In this document: positions 1-10,219 of the stretch, in pieces
Position numbering within the stretch: the first letter of the stretch is position 1
Layout: every line of letters begins with the position of its first letter
Assembly (NCBI RefSeq): GCF_006539345.1
Contig: NZ_BJMV01000002.1
Span: forward strand, 62,001-126,000
DNA length: 64,000 bases
Direction of reading: 5' to 3'
From: Acetobacter peroxydans
GTDB lineage: Bacteria > Pseudomonadota > Alphaproteobacteria > Acetobacterales > Acetobacteraceae
Translations under genes and position numbers: made by a program
Notes under the pieces: model-generated
Told to the model about the DNA's origin: nothing
What the model saw: only the letters and a program-made list of their open reading frames with translations
Database searches by the model: none

Positions 1-517
1 GGCGCACAGGCATCCCGGTCAGCACGGTTCGGTAGCCCAGTGGCAACCGCGCCACGGAGGGAAAGGAGGTGGCGATGACATCCGCGAACCGGGACAGGGC
101 GGCATTGGCCTTGCCCAGCACGGCATTGCCTTCGTGGATGACAAGGGCGGGATGGTGGCGGCCCATCATGCGCGCACCCAGCAGCGGCGGTACGGACGGA
201 TACCCCCCAAAGCCGACAACCACATCCGGGCGGATTTCGGTCATGAGCGCGCGGGCACGCCAGGCTCCCAGAAGCAGGGTCAGTCCGGCGCGCAGGGCAC
301 GCAGCGGGCCACGCCCGGCAACCCCAGCACCCGGCAGAATATATTGCCGTGCCGTGGCGAACACGCCGCTTGTGCGCTTGCCCGCCCGTGCATCTGTCAT
401 GAGCACAAGGGTATGGCCGCGTTCAGCCAGAATGGTGGCCAGCGCTTCCGCCGGGAAAAAGTGACCGCCCGTGCCGCCAGCGGCAATGACAATGGTGCGT
501 GGAGTGCTGGGCTTCAT
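1..517 (-). CDS. murG: MurG, UDP-GlcNAc:lipid I GlcNAc transferase (N-terminal part, runs off the window)
   Basis: MurG adds GlcNAc to lipid I on the inner face of the cytoplasmic membrane to make lipid II. The first 172 residues are visible and the C-terminal half lies beyond base 1. The Gly-rich loop GGTGGH is at residues 14-19 and the GFGGYPS motif at about 102-108, both diagnostic for MurG. Where the family usually has HEQN this protein reads HEGN (about 128-131). The ATG at 517 overlaps the ftsW stop as ATGA, so translation is probably coupled. It is the last gene seen of the minus-strand wall operon. Confidence 0.95.
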   Translation of the reverse strand, partial: MKPSTPRTIVIAAGGTGGHFFPAEALATILAERGHTLVLMTDARAGKRTSGVFATARQYILPGAGVAGRGPLRALRAGLTLLLGAWRARALMTEIRPDVVVGFGGYPSVPPLLGARMMGRHHPALVIHEGNAVLGKANAALSRFADVIATSFPSVARLPLGYRTVLTGMPVR

Positions 518-1677
518 GCTGATCGCCAGTGTCTGAGTGTGGTCACAAATCCATCATCCGTGCCCGTGCCACCTGTCTGATGGCGCGTGAGCGCGAGTAC
601 CATCCCGATAGCCAGCGCTACGGACATGGCGGACGAGCCACCATAGGAAATGAATGGCAGTGTCATGCCCTTGGTCGGAATAAGATGCAAGGAAGAAGCC
701 ATGTTGACAAATGCCTGAAGCCCGAACCCCGTCACCAGTCCTGCCGTGGCTACAATTACAAAGGGATCGCTCTCACGCATCAGGCGTAGCAGGGTGCGTA
801 CCACAATCGTCGTAAACACCATGATGATGAGCAGGCACACGACCAGACCGTATTCCTCGCCTGCCACAGCAAAAACAAAGTCTGCATGGGCGTCCGGCAG
901 CAGATCCTTCACTCGGCCTTCACCTGGGCCGCGCCCTAGCAGGCCGCCGTTGCCGAAGGCGCGCATGGCGGTGTCGATCTGGTAATGGTCACCCACATCG
1001 GGGTGCAGAAAGCGTTCCACACGTGAGCGGACATGCGGGAACACGAAAAAGGCCGCAACGCCGCCGCCCATCATCAGCCCGACCCCCGCCCCCACCAGTA
1101 CCAGCGGCAGGCCGTTGACGAAAAGCTGGGCCAGAAACACGGCGGTAATGACGCTCAACATACCGATATCGGGCTGGGACTTCAGCAGCAGCGCAATCAG
1201 TAAGTACAGTCCGCCTGCAATGGCCGCACCCGGCAGGATACCTATGCGGCGCGGACGGGTAAGCAGCCAGCCGGTGACAACGGCAAAACAGGGTTTGAGG
1301 AACTCGGATGGCTGGAGCGACATCAGCGGCAGGGCAATCCAGCGCCGCGCGCCTTTGATTTCAACACCATGAACAAGGGTCAGCATGGTGGCGCCAAGCA
1401 TCAGCGCCCCGCCAACCGCCGAGAGGATCAGTACCGTCCTGCGTTGCAGCGTGGAAACGGTAAAAACAATCAGCCCTGCGATCGTCAGAAACTCGACCTG
1501 CTTGAGAATGAACATGTTGCGCGATGCGCCGATACGCACTGCCACCGCCGGGCTGGCCGCCAGCATGAGAATATAGCCGAAACCGATGAGGATGAAGGCG
1601 CAGATCAGCGTGGTGCGGTCCACATTGCGCCACCACCGTGCGAAGGGCGAATCATCAAGGCGGGAGTTGCCGGACAT
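514..1677 (-). CDS. ftsW: FtsW, SEDS peptidoglycan polymerase of the divisome
   Basis: This 387-residue polytopic membrane protein of the SEDS family polymerises lipid II into septal glycan strands, working with FtsI. Family motifs are visible: LQPSEFLKP, the QPDIG segment carrying the catalytic Asp, a GPGEG loop, and PTKGMTLPFISYGGSS near the C terminus. About ten hydrophobic segments are present. The ATG at 1677 shares one base with the murD TAA stop, and its own stop overlaps the murG start. RodA is the alternative, but the position in the division and cell-wall cluster between murD and murG indicates FtsW. Confidence 0.96.
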   Translation of the reverse strand: MSGNSRLDDSPFARWWRNVDRTTLICAFILIGFGYILMLAASPAVAVRIGASRNMFILKQVEFLTIAGLIVFTVSTLQRRTVLILSAVGGALMLGATMLTLVHGVEIKGARRWIALPLMSLQPSEFLKPCFAVVTGWLLTRPRRIGILPGAAIAGGLYLLIALLLKSQPDIGMLSVITAVFLAQLFVNGLPLVLVGAGVGLMMGGGVAAFFVFPHVRSRVERFLHPDVGDHYQIDTAMRAFGNGGLLGRGPGEGRVKDLLPDAHADFVFAVAGEEYGLVVCLLIIMVFTTIVVRTLLRLMRESDPFVIVATAGLVTGFGLQAFVNMASSLHLIPTKGMTLPFISYGGSSAMSVALAIGMVLALTRHQTGGTGTDDGFVTTLRHWRSA

Positions 1678-3083
1678 TATGGTCTGTCCTGTGGGGCGGA
1701 CAGGTCGGCGGCCTGCGCCAGTGCGGCAAAGTGCTGGCCGCGTTCCTCAAAGCCGGAAAACTGGTCAAAGCTCGCGCAGGCGGGCGACAGCAGCACGACG
1801 GGCGTCTGTGTTGTCTGCGCCATGGCGTAGGCTGCGGGCACGGCCAGGGCCATGGTGTGGCACAGAGTGTACGGCACATTATGCGCGCTGAGCGTAAGGG
1901 CCAGTGCTTCGGCATCCTGCCCGATCAGGAAGGCATGGCGAACCCGCCCGAACAGGGGGGCCAGCGGCTCTATACCGCCCGCCTTGGCAACGCCTCCCGC
2001 AATCCAGATCAGATGGTCGTAACAGCCTAGCGCACGGGCGCTGGCATCGGCATTGGTGGCCTTGCTGTCATCCACAAACGCTACGCCATGGCGGGTAGCA
2101 ATGAGTTTCTGCCGGTGCGGAAGCCCTGTGAAGCTCAGAAGCGCGGCCGCCGAGACACTGTCTTCCACCCCCAGAAAATGCGCCACAGCCATGGCGGCGG
2201 CAGCGTTCTGGGCGTTGTGGCTACCGGGCAGCGCCGGGCCGGGGACAGCGCATTGCACCCCGTCATGCCAGATCGCGCCGTTATGGCCTGACCATGTGTA
2301 TCCGGCCTGTGCGCCTGATACGGTTTCGCACCGTGCCGGACCGTGGCGCAGGGTTTCGGCCAGAGCGCAGCTTGGCGCGTCATCCATGCCAATCAGCGCG
2401 AGATCGTGTGCTGTCTGGTGGTCGAAAACATGCGCCTTGGCGCGGATATAACCTGCCATGTCGCCATGGCGGTCAAGATGGTCGGGGGTGAGGTTCAGCA
2501 GGCAGGCCACATCAAAATGCAGGCAGTCCAGCCGTTCCAGCATATAGGAGGACATCTCCAGCACATAAACGCCGTTATCAGGCAGGAGCGGCAGGGCCAG
2601 CGCAGCGGGGCCAAGGTTCCCGCCCGCCGCAACCGGCACGCCTGCTTCGGCCAGAATATGGGCGACCAGCGTTGTGGTGGTGGATTTGCCGTTGGTGCCG
2701 GTAATACCGACAAAACGTGCGGCACTGCCCGCCTTGCGTACGGCGCGGTAGAGCAGTTCGGCATCCGACAGCACAGGCACGCCCGCCGCCAGAGCCATGG
2801 CCGCCACCGGGTGCGGGGAGGGCAGGACATGGGGAATGCCCGGCGACAGCACGAGGGCATCGTATCCTGCCAGCGTGTCAAACGGGGCAATGACAATGTT
2901 GTGGGCAAGGCCTGCGCGTTCGGCCTGTTCGCTCAGGGCTTGCCGCGTGGCTGCTCCATCATCCCAGGCCTGCACATGTGCGCCGCATCCTGCCAGCGCC
3001 ATGACAGCGGGCAGGCCGTTGCGGCCAAGGCCGAGCACCGCATAACGCTGCCCGGCGAACAGGGTGGGAGGAAAGCCGTTCAT
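1677..3083 (-). CDS. murD: MurD, UDP-MurNAc-L-Ala:D-Glu ligase
   Basis: This cytoplasmic ATP-dependent Mur ligase adds D-glutamate to UDP-MurNAc-L-alanine. I chose the ATG at 3083, giving 468 residues and the start MNGFPPTLF. The open frame continues upstream, but that part lies inside mraY. The ATG overlaps the mraY stop as ATGA. An N-terminal nucleotide-binding fold with GLGRNG, the ATP loop GTNGKSTTT, and a C-terminal ligase domain with [11 protein letters not shown] are visible. Length and motif order match ordinary MurD. Confidence 0.96.
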   Translation of the reverse strand: MNGFPPTLFAGQRYAVLGLGRNGLPAVMALAGCGAHVQAWDDGAATRQALSEQAERAGLAHNIVIAPFDTLAGYDALVLSPGIPHVLPSPHPVAAMALAAGVPVLSDAELLYRAVRKAGSAARFVGITGTNGKSTTTTLVAHILAEAGVPVAAGGNLGPAALALPLLPDNGVYVLEMSSYMLERLDCLHFDVACLLNLTPDHLDRHGDMAGYIRAKAHVFDHQTAHDLALIGMDDAPSCALAETLRHGPARCETVSGAQAGYTWSGHNGAIWHDGVQCAVPGPALPGSHNAQNAAAAMAVAHFLGVEDSVSAAALLSFTGLPHRQKLIATRHGVAFVDDSKATNADASARALGCYDHLIWIAGGVAKAGGIEPLAPLFGRVRHAFLIGQDAEALALTLSAHNVPYTLCHTMALAVPAAYAMAQTTQTPVVLLSPACASFDQFSGFEERGQHFAALAQAADLSAPQDRP

Positions 3084-4174
3084 CGTAGCTTCAGCGTAGC
3101 CAGGCCGCACAGGCCGAGAATGATGGAAATGATCCAGAAGCGAATGACAATGGTGGGTTCGGTCCATCCCTTCTTTTCGAAGTGATGATGGATCGGCGCC
3201 ATAAGGAACACCCGCCGCCCGGTGCGTTTGTACCAGCCCACCTGAATGATGACGGACAGTGTTTCGGCAACGAACAGCCCCCCCACAATGCACAGCACCA
3301 GCTCGTGCTTGATGGCAACAGCAAGCGAACCCAGCGCCCCCCCCAGCGAGAGGGAGCCTGTATCCCCCATGAATACGGCGGCGGGCGGCGCATTGAACCA
3401 CAGGAAACCAAGTCCGGCCCCCACAAGGGCGGCGCAGAACACGGTCAGTTCACCCGTGCCCGGCACGGCGTGTACCTGAAGATAGTCCGCAAAAACGTGG
3501 TTGCCTACCAGATAGGACAGAATGGCAAAGACAAGAGCCGCTGTGACTACAGGGCCAATGGCCAGCCCGTCCAGCCCATCGGTAAAGTTCACCGCGTTGC
3601 CAAAGCCGGTAATCACGATCATGGCGAAGAGCGGGTAAAGCGGACCGAGCGGCAGCAGGAGATCCTTGGCAAAGGGAAAGGCGAGCTGGCCAGCCAGTTC
3701 CGGCGGCATGAGATATTGCAGCCAGATCCCGCATAGAAGCGAGAGGGCAAACTCGCTGCCCAGACGTGCTTTTTTGGACAGGCCATCAGTATTGCGCCGC
3801 GCCAGCTTGCGGTAGTCATCCGCAAAACCAATCGCGCCGAAACCCAGCGTGGTCAGCCATACCGCCCAGACAAAGCCATTTTCCAGATTGCCCCATAGCA
3901 GCATGGAAATGCTCAGCGCGATCAGGACCAGCACACCCCCCATGGTTGGCGTGCCCGCCTTTTCCACCAGATGCCGCTCCGGCCCGAGTGCGCGGATAGG
4001 CTGCCCACCGCGCTGGATGCGGCGCAGCATGGCGATGAAGGGACGCCCGAGCATCAGGCTGACACCAAGGGCTGTCAGGCAGGCGCACCCTGCGCGAAAG
4101 GAAATGTAGCGCAGCAGGTTGAGCAGCGTGACGTGCCCGTCATGGATCGTGTGCGAAACCAGCATGTAAAGCAT
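3080..4174 (-). CDS. mraY: MraY, phospho-MurNAc-pentapeptide transferase
   Basis: MraY transfers phospho-MurNAc-pentapeptide to undecaprenyl phosphate, giving lipid I in the inner membrane. The 364-residue protein has about ten hydrophobic segments. Catalytic motifs seen are FADDYRK (Asp-Asp pair), [20 protein letters not shown] and the histidine loop [11 protein letters not shown] near the C terminus. The ATG at 4174 overlaps the murF TGA. Length is typical for the family. Confidence 0.97.
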   Translation of the reverse strand: MLYMLVSHTIHDGHVTLLNLLRYISFRAGCACLTALGVSLMLGRPFIAMLRRIQRGGQPIRALGPERHLVEKAGTPTMGGVLVLIALSISMLLWGNLENGFVWAVWLTTLGFGAIGFADDYRKLARRNTDGLSKKARLGSEFALSLLCGIWLQYLMPPELAGQLAFPFAKDLLLPLGPLYPLFAMIVITGFGNAVNFTDGLDGLAIGPVVTAALVFAILSYLVGNHVFADYLQVHAVPGTGELTVFCAALVGAGLGFLWFNAPPAAVFMGDTGSLSLGGALGSLAVAIKHELVLCIVGGLFVAETLSVIIQVGWYKRTGRRVFLMAPIHHHFEKKGWTEPTIVIRFWIISIILGLCGLATLKLR

Positions 4175-5604
4175 CAGACGGCTCCTTCGCTCGAAGGGGC
4201 GTGCGCGGGCATGGCTTCCAGTTCGGCGATGATGTCACGCATACGGCTGCCCAGACTGCCTTTGACCAGAACGGCATCACCCGCACGTAGGGCGGCGCGT
4301 GCCAGCGGGGCAAGAGTGGAGGCTGTTTGCGTCCAGGCACCCTGCCGGGCAGGGGGTAGGGCCTCGAAAAGAGTTTTCATATGCGGTCCGCAACAAAAGA
4401 CAAGATCGGCGGACATGGCGGCCGGTTCTGCCAGCGCACCATGTTCGGAGGTGGAAAAATCGCCCAGTTCACGCATGTCGCCCAGTATGGCGATGCGGCG
4501 TTGGGCGGGGATGTGCCGTAGCACGTCCAGTGCGGCCCGCACAGAAGCGCTGGACGCATTGTAGCTTTCATCCAGCAGGGTAATGGTGCCGCCGCACAGG
4601 GTGCTCAGCGCACCGCGTCCACGTCCGGGGCGAAAGGCAGCAAGGGCCGCCGCCGCAGGGGCCAGATCAGCCCCCAGTGCCGCGCAGGCTGCCAGGGCAC
4701 TGGCGGCGTTGCGCACAAGATGCGTGCCGGGGGCGGCCAGATGCACGGTAACGGTTTCTGGTGCCTGCCCGCTTGCCAGCCGAAGGGTGAAGTCGGAGCC
4801 ATCCGGCCCGGTGCTTAGGTCCGTAATCCGGGCGCTGCTGTCGGCTTTCAGTCCGCAGCTCCACACAGTGGCGTGGCTACGCCCTGCGGCCTGTTTGATC
4901 AGGTCCATGCCGTGCGCATCATCCGGGACAATAGCGATAGCGCCTGTGGGCAGGGCGAGCAGCAGCGAGGCTTTTTCGCGGGCGATGGCATCCAGACTGC
5001 CCATATGGCCCAGATGTGCCGACCCGATGGTGGTGATAATGGCGCAGTGCGGGCGCACCAGAGTGGCCAGCGGCAGAATTTCGCCCGGATGGTTCATGCC
5101 GATTTCGCTGATGCAGAATGCGGCGTCACGCGGCAGGCGGGCAAGGGTAAGAGGCACACCCCAGTGATTGTTGTACGAGGCCTCGGCCGCGTGGGTAGGG
5201 CCGCAGGTGCTTAGACACAGGCGCAGCATGTCCTTTGTGGTGGTTTTGCCGACACTGCCTGTCACGGCCACCATACGGCCGGTAAAGCGCGCGCGCGCGG
5301 CCTGTGCCAGCGCGCGTAGGCCGTTCATGGTGTCGGGCACCAGCAGGATGCGCGGGTCAGGCGTGCCGGGGGCGTCATGCGCCAGAACGGCAGCGGCCCC
5401 CATGTCCAGCGCCGCGCGGATATGTGCATGACCGTCGCTATTGTCCCCCATCAGGGCGATGAACAGGTCGCCCGGCTGCAGGCTGCGCGTGTCGATGGAA
5501 ACACCGCTGATACTGTGTACAGGAGGCTCATGCGACAGCCCGGCCTGCATGAAGCGGCCTCCGGTTGCCTGTTCCAGTTCCTCGCGTGTCCACAGACTTG
5601 TCAT
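4174..5604 (-). CDS. murF: MurF, UDP-MurNAc-tripeptide:D-Ala-D-Ala ligase
   Basis: MurF adds D-Ala-D-Ala to the UDP-MurNAc tripeptide, the last cytoplasmic step of precursor synthesis. The 476-residue protein starts [10 protein letters not shown]. It shows an N-terminal substrate domain with the [11 protein letters not shown] motif, the ATP loop [11 protein letters not shown], the [10 protein letters not shown] motif and the [10 protein letters not shown] segment typical of MurF. The gene overlaps murE upstream by 4 nt (TGA inside ATGA) and mraY downstream by 1 nt. Confidence 0.96.
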   Translation of the reverse strand: MTSLWTREELEQATGGRFMQAGLSHEPPVHSISGVSIDTRSLQPGDLFIALMGDNSDGHAHIRAALDMGAAAVLAHDAPGTPDPRILLVPDTMNGLRALAQAARARFTGRMVAVTGSVGKTTTKDMLRLCLSTCGPTHAAEASYNNHWGVPLTLARLPRDAAFCISEIGMNHPGEILPLATLVRPHCAIITTIGSAHLGHMGSLDAIAREKASLLLALPTGAIAIVPDDAHGMDLIKQAAGRSHATVWSCGLKADSSARITDLSTGPDGSDFTLRLASGQAPETVTVHLAAPGTHLVRNAASALAACAALGADLAPAAAALAAFRPGRGRGALSTLCGGTITLLDESYNASSASVRAALDVLRHIPAQRRIAILGDMRELGDFSTSEHGALAEPAAMSADLVFCCGPHMKTLFEALPPARQGAWTQTASTLAPLARAALRAGDAVLVKGSLGSRMRDIIAELEAMPAHAPSSEGAV

Positions 5605-7160
5605 GTCTGGTCCGTTTCCTTCCGTGCTGGGGAGTGCGCGTGCCCGGACGCGACTTCCCCTCCGTTCAGTGTCGCCGTTTCCGTCCCTGTCAGGGAACGA
5701 ATGACGCTGGCATCGTCAAAGGGCAGAACCGTGTCCCCCACGATCTGGCCCTGTTCATGGCCCTTGCCCGCCACGACCAGCACATCGCCCGGCCCGAGCA
5801 GGCTCAGCGCCTCGGCTATGGCGCTCCGCCGATCCGCAATTTCAAGGGCATCGGGCGCACCCGCGCGGACGGCGGCGCGGATGGCGGCGGCGTTTTCCGT
5901 GCGGGGGTTATCGTCGGTAATAATGGCAAGATCCGCGCCTGCTGCGGCTTCCTGCCCCATAAGCGGGCGTTTGCCGCGATCCCTGTCCCCACCTGCGCCA
6001 AATACCACCACCAGCCTGCCCAGCGCATGGGGGCGGAGCGAGGCCAGCAGGCGCGCGAGTGCATCGGGCGTGTGAGCGTAGTCCACATAGGCGCTGGCCC
6101 CGTTGGGCAGGACTGCCGCGCGTTCCATTCGCCCGCGCACGCCCTTCAGGCTGGGAAGAAGGGCCAGCATGGTTGAGAGGGCGGCATCGTCTTCAGCCGC
6201 AAGGGCTGCGGCCAGCAGGGCGTTATCGGCCTGAAAACGTCCCGGCAAGGCGAGTGTCAGCGTATAGAGTTGCCCTGCGCAGGACAGCTGGAGTTCCTGA
6301 CCATGCGGCACGGCGCGATGCGCAAGAAGGCGTAGCGTGTCGCCCTGTTCACCCACAAGGCGCAGGCGTAGGTTCCTGGCTTTGGCAATATCCCTGATCG
6401 CGTCCAGCGTGGGGCTTTCCATATCCGCATTGGCAGCGGCCAGCCCGCCGGGGGGAAGGATATCACGCAGAAGGCGCAGCTTGGCCTGCCGGTAGGCATC
6501 CAGCGTGCCGTGATAATCCAGATGATCCCGCGTGAGGTTGGAAAAACCCGCGGCACTCAGGTGCAGCCCATCCAGCCGCCCCTGTTCCAGCCCGTGGGAT
6601 GAGGCTTCCAGCGCGACATGGTGGACCCCGGCCTGTTCCAGCATGGCCAGTGTTTGGGCCAGAGTAACCGGGTCGGGTGTTGTCAGGGAAGGTAAGCGCA
6701 GGCCCGTGGGGTTGGCACCGGTCAGGCCAAGTGTGCCGATGGCCGAGGCGCTGAACCCCTGCAAAGCCCAGAGCTGGCGCATGAAATCCGCCGTGCTGGT
6801 TTTACCGTTGGTGCCGGTTATGGCGGCCAGATGGGCTGGCTGTGGTCCGGCCAGAGCCGCCGCCATGAGCGCTAGTGCGCGACGGGGGTTTTCACATTCC
6901 AGCAAGGGGCGGAGCGGTGTGCCCTGCGGCCACGCCGTGCCGGGTGGAGCGAGAATGGCGCAGGCTCCAGCCTGAACGGCGGCGGCGATGAAACTGCGGC
7001 CATCCGCATGGCTGCCGGGCAGGGCCGCGAACAGCGTGCCGGGGCGCACGGCGCGGCTGTCCGCTGTCAGGGCGCTGACAGGGATTGTCTCGGGCGATAC
7101 GCCGGGAAGGACGGGCGGCAGGTGGGCCGCCGCCATCAGGCGGGAAAGGGGTTGGCTCAT
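5601..7160 (-). CDS. murE: MurE, UDP-MurNAc-L-Ala-D-Glu:meso-diaminopimelate ligase
   Basis: MurE adds the third residue of the stem peptide. The 519-residue protein has the ADSRAVRPG motif near its N terminus, the ATP loop TGTNGKTST, and the Mur-ligase His/Asn motifs. The C-terminal domain carries DDNPRTEN. The DNPR signature is that of meso-diaminopimelate-specific enzymes (lysine-type enzymes differ here), so a Gram-negative A1-gamma peptidoglycan is expected. The start overlaps the ftsI stop by 4 nt and the stop overlaps murF by 4 nt. Confidence 0.96.
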   Translation of the reverse strand: MSQPLSRLMAAAHLPPVLPGVSPETIPVSALTADSRAVRPGTLFAALPGSHADGRSFIAAAVQAGACAILAPPGTAWPQGTPLRPLLECENPRRALALMAAALAGPQPAHLAAITGTNGKTSTADFMRQLWALQGFSASAIGTLGLTGANPTGLRLPSLTTPDPVTLAQTLAMLEQAGVHHVALEASSHGLEQGRLDGLHLSAAGFSNLTRDHLDYHGTLDAYRQAKLRLLRDILPPGGLAAANADMESPTLDAIRDIAKARNLRLRLVGEQGDTLRLLAHRAVPHGQELQLSCAGQLYTLTLALPGRFQADNALLAAALAAEDDAALSTMLALLPSLKGVRGRMERAAVLPNGASAYVDYAHTPDALARLLASLRPHALGRLVVVFGAGGDRDRGKRPLMGQEAAAGADLAIITDDNPRTENAAAIRAAVRAGAPDALEIADRRSAIAEALSLLGPGDVLVVAGKGHEQGQIVGDTVLPFDDASVIRSLTGTETATLNGGEVASGHAHSPARKETDQT

Positions 7161-9199
7161 TCGTCCATCTTTTCCGTTGTGGCTTTGCGCCGTTCGGCCA
7201 GAAGGTGCTTGCGGGCTCCAGCCGTGCTCTGCTCCTGAGCCGTGTTCAGGTCTCGGGCTTTGCGTGCGGCGGCTTCCATCTGGCGTGGGTCGCCGGGGTC
7301 GTTCCCTGGTCCCAGCGGGCGCACACCGCGCGGCACGGGGGGCTGCATGGGAATGGCCAGTTGCGCTTCGATCTGGGCAGCATGTTCGGTGTCAGGAAAA
7401 ATCTGGAGCATGGGGCCAATGCGCGAGACAATGCGCGAAACCGTGGGGGCGGCGTTCCAGCCTGCTGTTGTCCAGCCGTGGGTCTGAGGTGTGGCCTGTG
7501 GGCTGTCGAGCATGACATACACCGCGTAATGCGGAGCATTCATGGGGAAAATGCCCGTAAAGGCGGAAATGTTCACATGCTTGAGATAGCCGCCATGCGG
7601 GCCGATTTTTTCCGCCGTGCCGGTTTTCCCGCCTACGAAATAGCCCGGAGATTCAGCCGTGCGGCCCGTGCCCTGCGTAACGTCGAGCCGCAGAATGCGT
7701 CGCAGCAGAGCTGAAACGTCTGGCGAAAGCACACGCGGTCCCTGCGGTTCAACTGGAGCATCGGTCTCGGTTGGGGCGGCTTGTGCCACGGAGGGCTCCA
7801 AGGGAGCTGCAACCGAGGCCAGACTGTCCGGCGGGGTGGCTGCTTCGGTCTGTTCGCTTTTGCGGCTTTCAGCGTCCAGCAGGGTAGGGGTGACGAGAAT
7901 GCCGCCGTTTACCGTGGCGGCTGTGCCCCGCACGATGGCCAGAGGCGGTTCGGCCACACCGTGTCCGAAGCCGACTGTCATGGTGGTGGCAAGCCCCCAC
8001 TGATGCGGTACCAGCGGGCGGGCGGCTTCAGGCAGTTCCACCGGCACAGGAGCAAAGAAGCCCATGTCGCGTAGCCATTCGGCCTGACGTTTGCCTCCTA
8101 CATCCAGGGCAATATGGGCGGCCGCCGGGTTGGAAGAGTAGGCCATGACTTCGGGCAAGGTCAGCCATGGCGAAAAATGGTCGTTCTTCATGTCGCGGAT
8201 GGTGAAGCGACCGATTTTGAGGGGCACGGAGGAAAAACGGTCCCAGACATGGATGGTGCCAGTCGCGAGCCCCATGGCGGCGGTCTGGAGTTTGAAAGTG
8301 GAGCCGGGCTCATACAGCCCCGTGACAGCGCGGTTGAATCGTTCGTCGCTGGTGGCGTGCGCAAAGGTGTTGGCGTCGTAGTCGGGCAGGCTGACCATGG
8401 CAAGAATTTCACCCGTGCGGACATCCATGACAATGCCGCACGCGCCGATGGCCTGATATGTCTGCATGGAGGCTGCCACTTCTTCACGCACGGCGGACTG
8501 GATGCGGATATCCAGCGACAGGCGCAAAGGACGGTGGTCTGATAGCAGGCGGGCGTCAAAATGCTTCTCGACCCCGGCAATGCCGTGGTCGTCAATATCC
8601 ACGGCCCCCAGAATCTGGGCGGCCATACGGCCCAGCGGATAGTGCCGCTGCTCGCCGGGTTCGAAGTAAATGCCCGGAATACCGAGGTTGTTGATAGCCA
8701 GTTCCTGCTGTGGCGAAATATTGCGCGCGATATAGACGAACTGTTTGGGCAATCCGAGCTTGCGGGCGGTCTCCTGCTCGTTCAGCGCGGGCAGGACGCG
8801 GTGGAGCTTGCTGGCGATATCAGCCGGGTCGATCAGCTCCTGCGGGTTAGCGTAAACCTGCGCCACAGGAAGGGAGAGTGCGAGTGTCTGCCCGTTGCGG
8901 TCCATGATAGGCGCGCGATGCACCTGCGGCAGGGAGAAATCTCCTGCCATGCCCCCTTTGGGGTCTATCTTGGGGATTTCGGGCACCTGCGGTGCGATCT
9001 GGCGTTTTTCCGGCGCCATGGGTCGTATGATGGTGGCCAGCGTCAGCTTGCCTGCCACAACGATGAACAGAAAGCAGAAAAGACTCGCCGCCCCCAGAAG
9101 CCGGGCGTGCATCTGTTCCCTGCGTGCCTGTGCGCGCAGGGAACCTTCTGGTGTGCCTACCGGTCTCGCGCTGTTGGACTCATGGGGCGGCGGCTTCAT
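7157..9199 (-). CDS. ftsI: FtsI (PBP3), septal peptidoglycan transpeptidase
   Basis: This class B penicillin-binding protein cross-links septal peptidoglycan with FtsW. The 680 residues hold a cytoplasmic tail, one membrane anchor at about 33-57, a pedestal domain, and a transpeptidase domain with STFK at 300-303 (catalytic Ser300), SSN at 355-357 and KTGT at 525-528. It is longer than the roughly 580-residue norm. An Ala/Pro/Glu-rich stretch at about 445-487 interrupts the transpeptidase domain between SSN and KTG, and a charged tail of about 60 residues follows the domain. The gene lies 46 nt downstream of ftsL and overlaps murE by 4 nt. Confidence 0.95.
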   Translation of the reverse strand: MKPPPHESNSARPVGTPEGSLRAQARREQMHARLLGAASLFCFLFIVVAGKLTLATIIRPMAPEKRQIAPQVPEIPKIDPKGGMAGDFSLPQVHRAPIMDRNGQTLALSLPVAQVYANPQELIDPADIASKLHRVLPALNEQETARKLGLPKQFVYIARNISPQQELAINNLGIPGIYFEPGEQRHYPLGRMAAQILGAVDIDDHGIAGVEKHFDARLLSDHRPLRLSLDIRIQSAVREEVAASMQTYQAIGACGIVMDVRTGEILAMVSLPDYDANTFAHATSDERFNRAVTGLYEPGSTFKLQTAAMGLATGTIHVWDRFSSVPLKIGRFTIRDMKNDHFSPWLTLPEVMAYSSNPAAAHIALDVGGKRQAEWLRDMGFFAPVPVELPEAARPLVPHQWGLATTMTVGFGHGVAEPPLAIVRGTAATVNGGILVTPTLLDAESRKSEQTEAATPPDSLASVAAPLEPSVAQAAPTETDAPVEPQGPRVLSPDVSALLRRILRLDVTQGTGRTAESPGYFVGGKTGTAEKIGPHGGYLKHVNISAFTGIFPMNAPHYAVYVMLDSPQATPQTHGWTTAGWNAAPTVSRIVSRIGPMLQIFPDTEHAAQIEAQLAIPMQPPVPRGVRPLGPGNDPGDPRQMEAAARKARDLNTAQEQSTAGARKHLLAERRKATTEKMDE

Positions 9200-9245
9200 G
9201 GCAGGCGGGAAACACTTTCGGTTCGAGGGACATCAGCAGGTCAGG

Positions 9246-10217
9246 TCAGTTCGTGACAGGGACCGGCGGCGGCAGGCTGTCGCCCCCGCGCCCGAGCAGA
9301 GACCCCCCCATATACCCCGAACTGGCGCGTGCTTCCATATAGCTGCCACCCGATGTGGTGGCACGGTGCAGGTGCGGATGCCATGAGGCAACGGTTGCGG
9401 GCAGCGGATGACGGACGGGGGTGGGTTCATCCGGTGTGGTGCTGCGGGCTGCAACCATACGGGCCGGAGCTGCAGACGCCACCCGGGTGCGGGGCTTCAG
9501 ATCCATATCCATCTGCGTTGACGCCAGTTCTGTCCGGGCTGTGGCGTGGGCCGTTTCGGCACGGTGCGAACCTGCTGCCTGAATGGCGGCCAGCAGGGAT
9601 GTCCCGCTGCTGGCGGTATCAGCCACTCGTAGATGAGGCGTCGGTACTGGAGCAGCCGGAGGGGGCGCGCTCACATGCTGCACAGGGGCCGGTGCGGGTC
9701 GGCTGACAGGCGCCGCGCTGGCTACAGTCATGATCGTGCGTTCAGGCTGCGGCCGTGCTGCCGTGCTGACCACAGGCGCGGAGGCGCTGGCCACGCTCAC
9801 GTGTTCGGGCTGTACGTGCTGGGGCGGGCTGGTGAGGGGAGCCGGCGCGACGGTCTGCTCATGCGGCTGGCTGGCTGATGCATCCGCCATTGCGACAGGT
9901 GTCGGAGGGGTTTTGTTCTCTTTCACCGGTGCGGGCAGATGGTTGCTCAGGTCTGCCATGCGGACAAACTGTGTCGGCTCCATGATGCGCAGATACGCTG
10001 CGTGGTGAGCCGCCAGATCCGTCAGCCGTTCCGGCTGGTTTTCCAGGGTCCATTCTGTACGCAGCATGGCCGTCTGGGTGCGTACATGCTCGGTTTCATG
10101 GACGATCCTGGAGATCTGCTGATCCAGCAGGGTTGTCTGATGCTTCTTGGCATACAGGAAAAACCCCGAAGCGATCGCGAGAACGGCACAGCAGCAGGTA
10201 AAAGGACGTGGCAGCAT
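9246..10217 (-). CDS. ftsL: FtsL-like division protein with a very long periplasmic Pro/Ala/Val-rich extension
   Basis: FtsL is a small bitopic divisome protein bridging FtsB/FtsQ and FtsW/FtsI. The ATG at 10217, two bases after the rsmH stop, gives 323 residues. The open frame extends upstream only inside rsmH. Residues 1-20 form a membrane segment, followed by a coiled-coil-like region (about 25-75) with the LRTEWTLENQPERL signature typical of alphaproteobacterial FtsL. The rest, about 230 residues, is low-complexity Pro/Ala/Val/Thr-rich sequence. Usual FtsL is about 90-130 residues. Position between rsmH and ftsI supports the call. Confidence 0.88.
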   Translation of the reverse strand: MLPRPFTCCCAVLAIASGFFLYAKKHQTTLLDQQISRIVHETEHVRTQTAMLRTEWTLENQPERLTDLAAHHAAYLRIMEPTQFVRMADLSNHLPAPVKENKTPPTPVAMADASASQPHEQTVAPAPLTSPPQHVQPEHVSVASASAPVVSTAARPQPERTIMTVASAAPVSRPAPAPVQHVSAPPPAAPVPTPHLRVADTASSGTSLLAAIQAAGSHRAETAHATARTELASTQMDMDLKPRTRVASAAPARMVAARSTTPDEPTPVRHPLPATVASWHPHLHRATTSGGSYMEARASSGYMGGSLLGRGGDSLPPPVPVTN

Positions 10218-10219
10218 GA

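Noticed and set aside
3084-3401. An N-terminal extension of murD of about 106 codons
   Set aside because: It lies inside mraY in another frame; family length and the ATGA junction fix the murD start at 3083.
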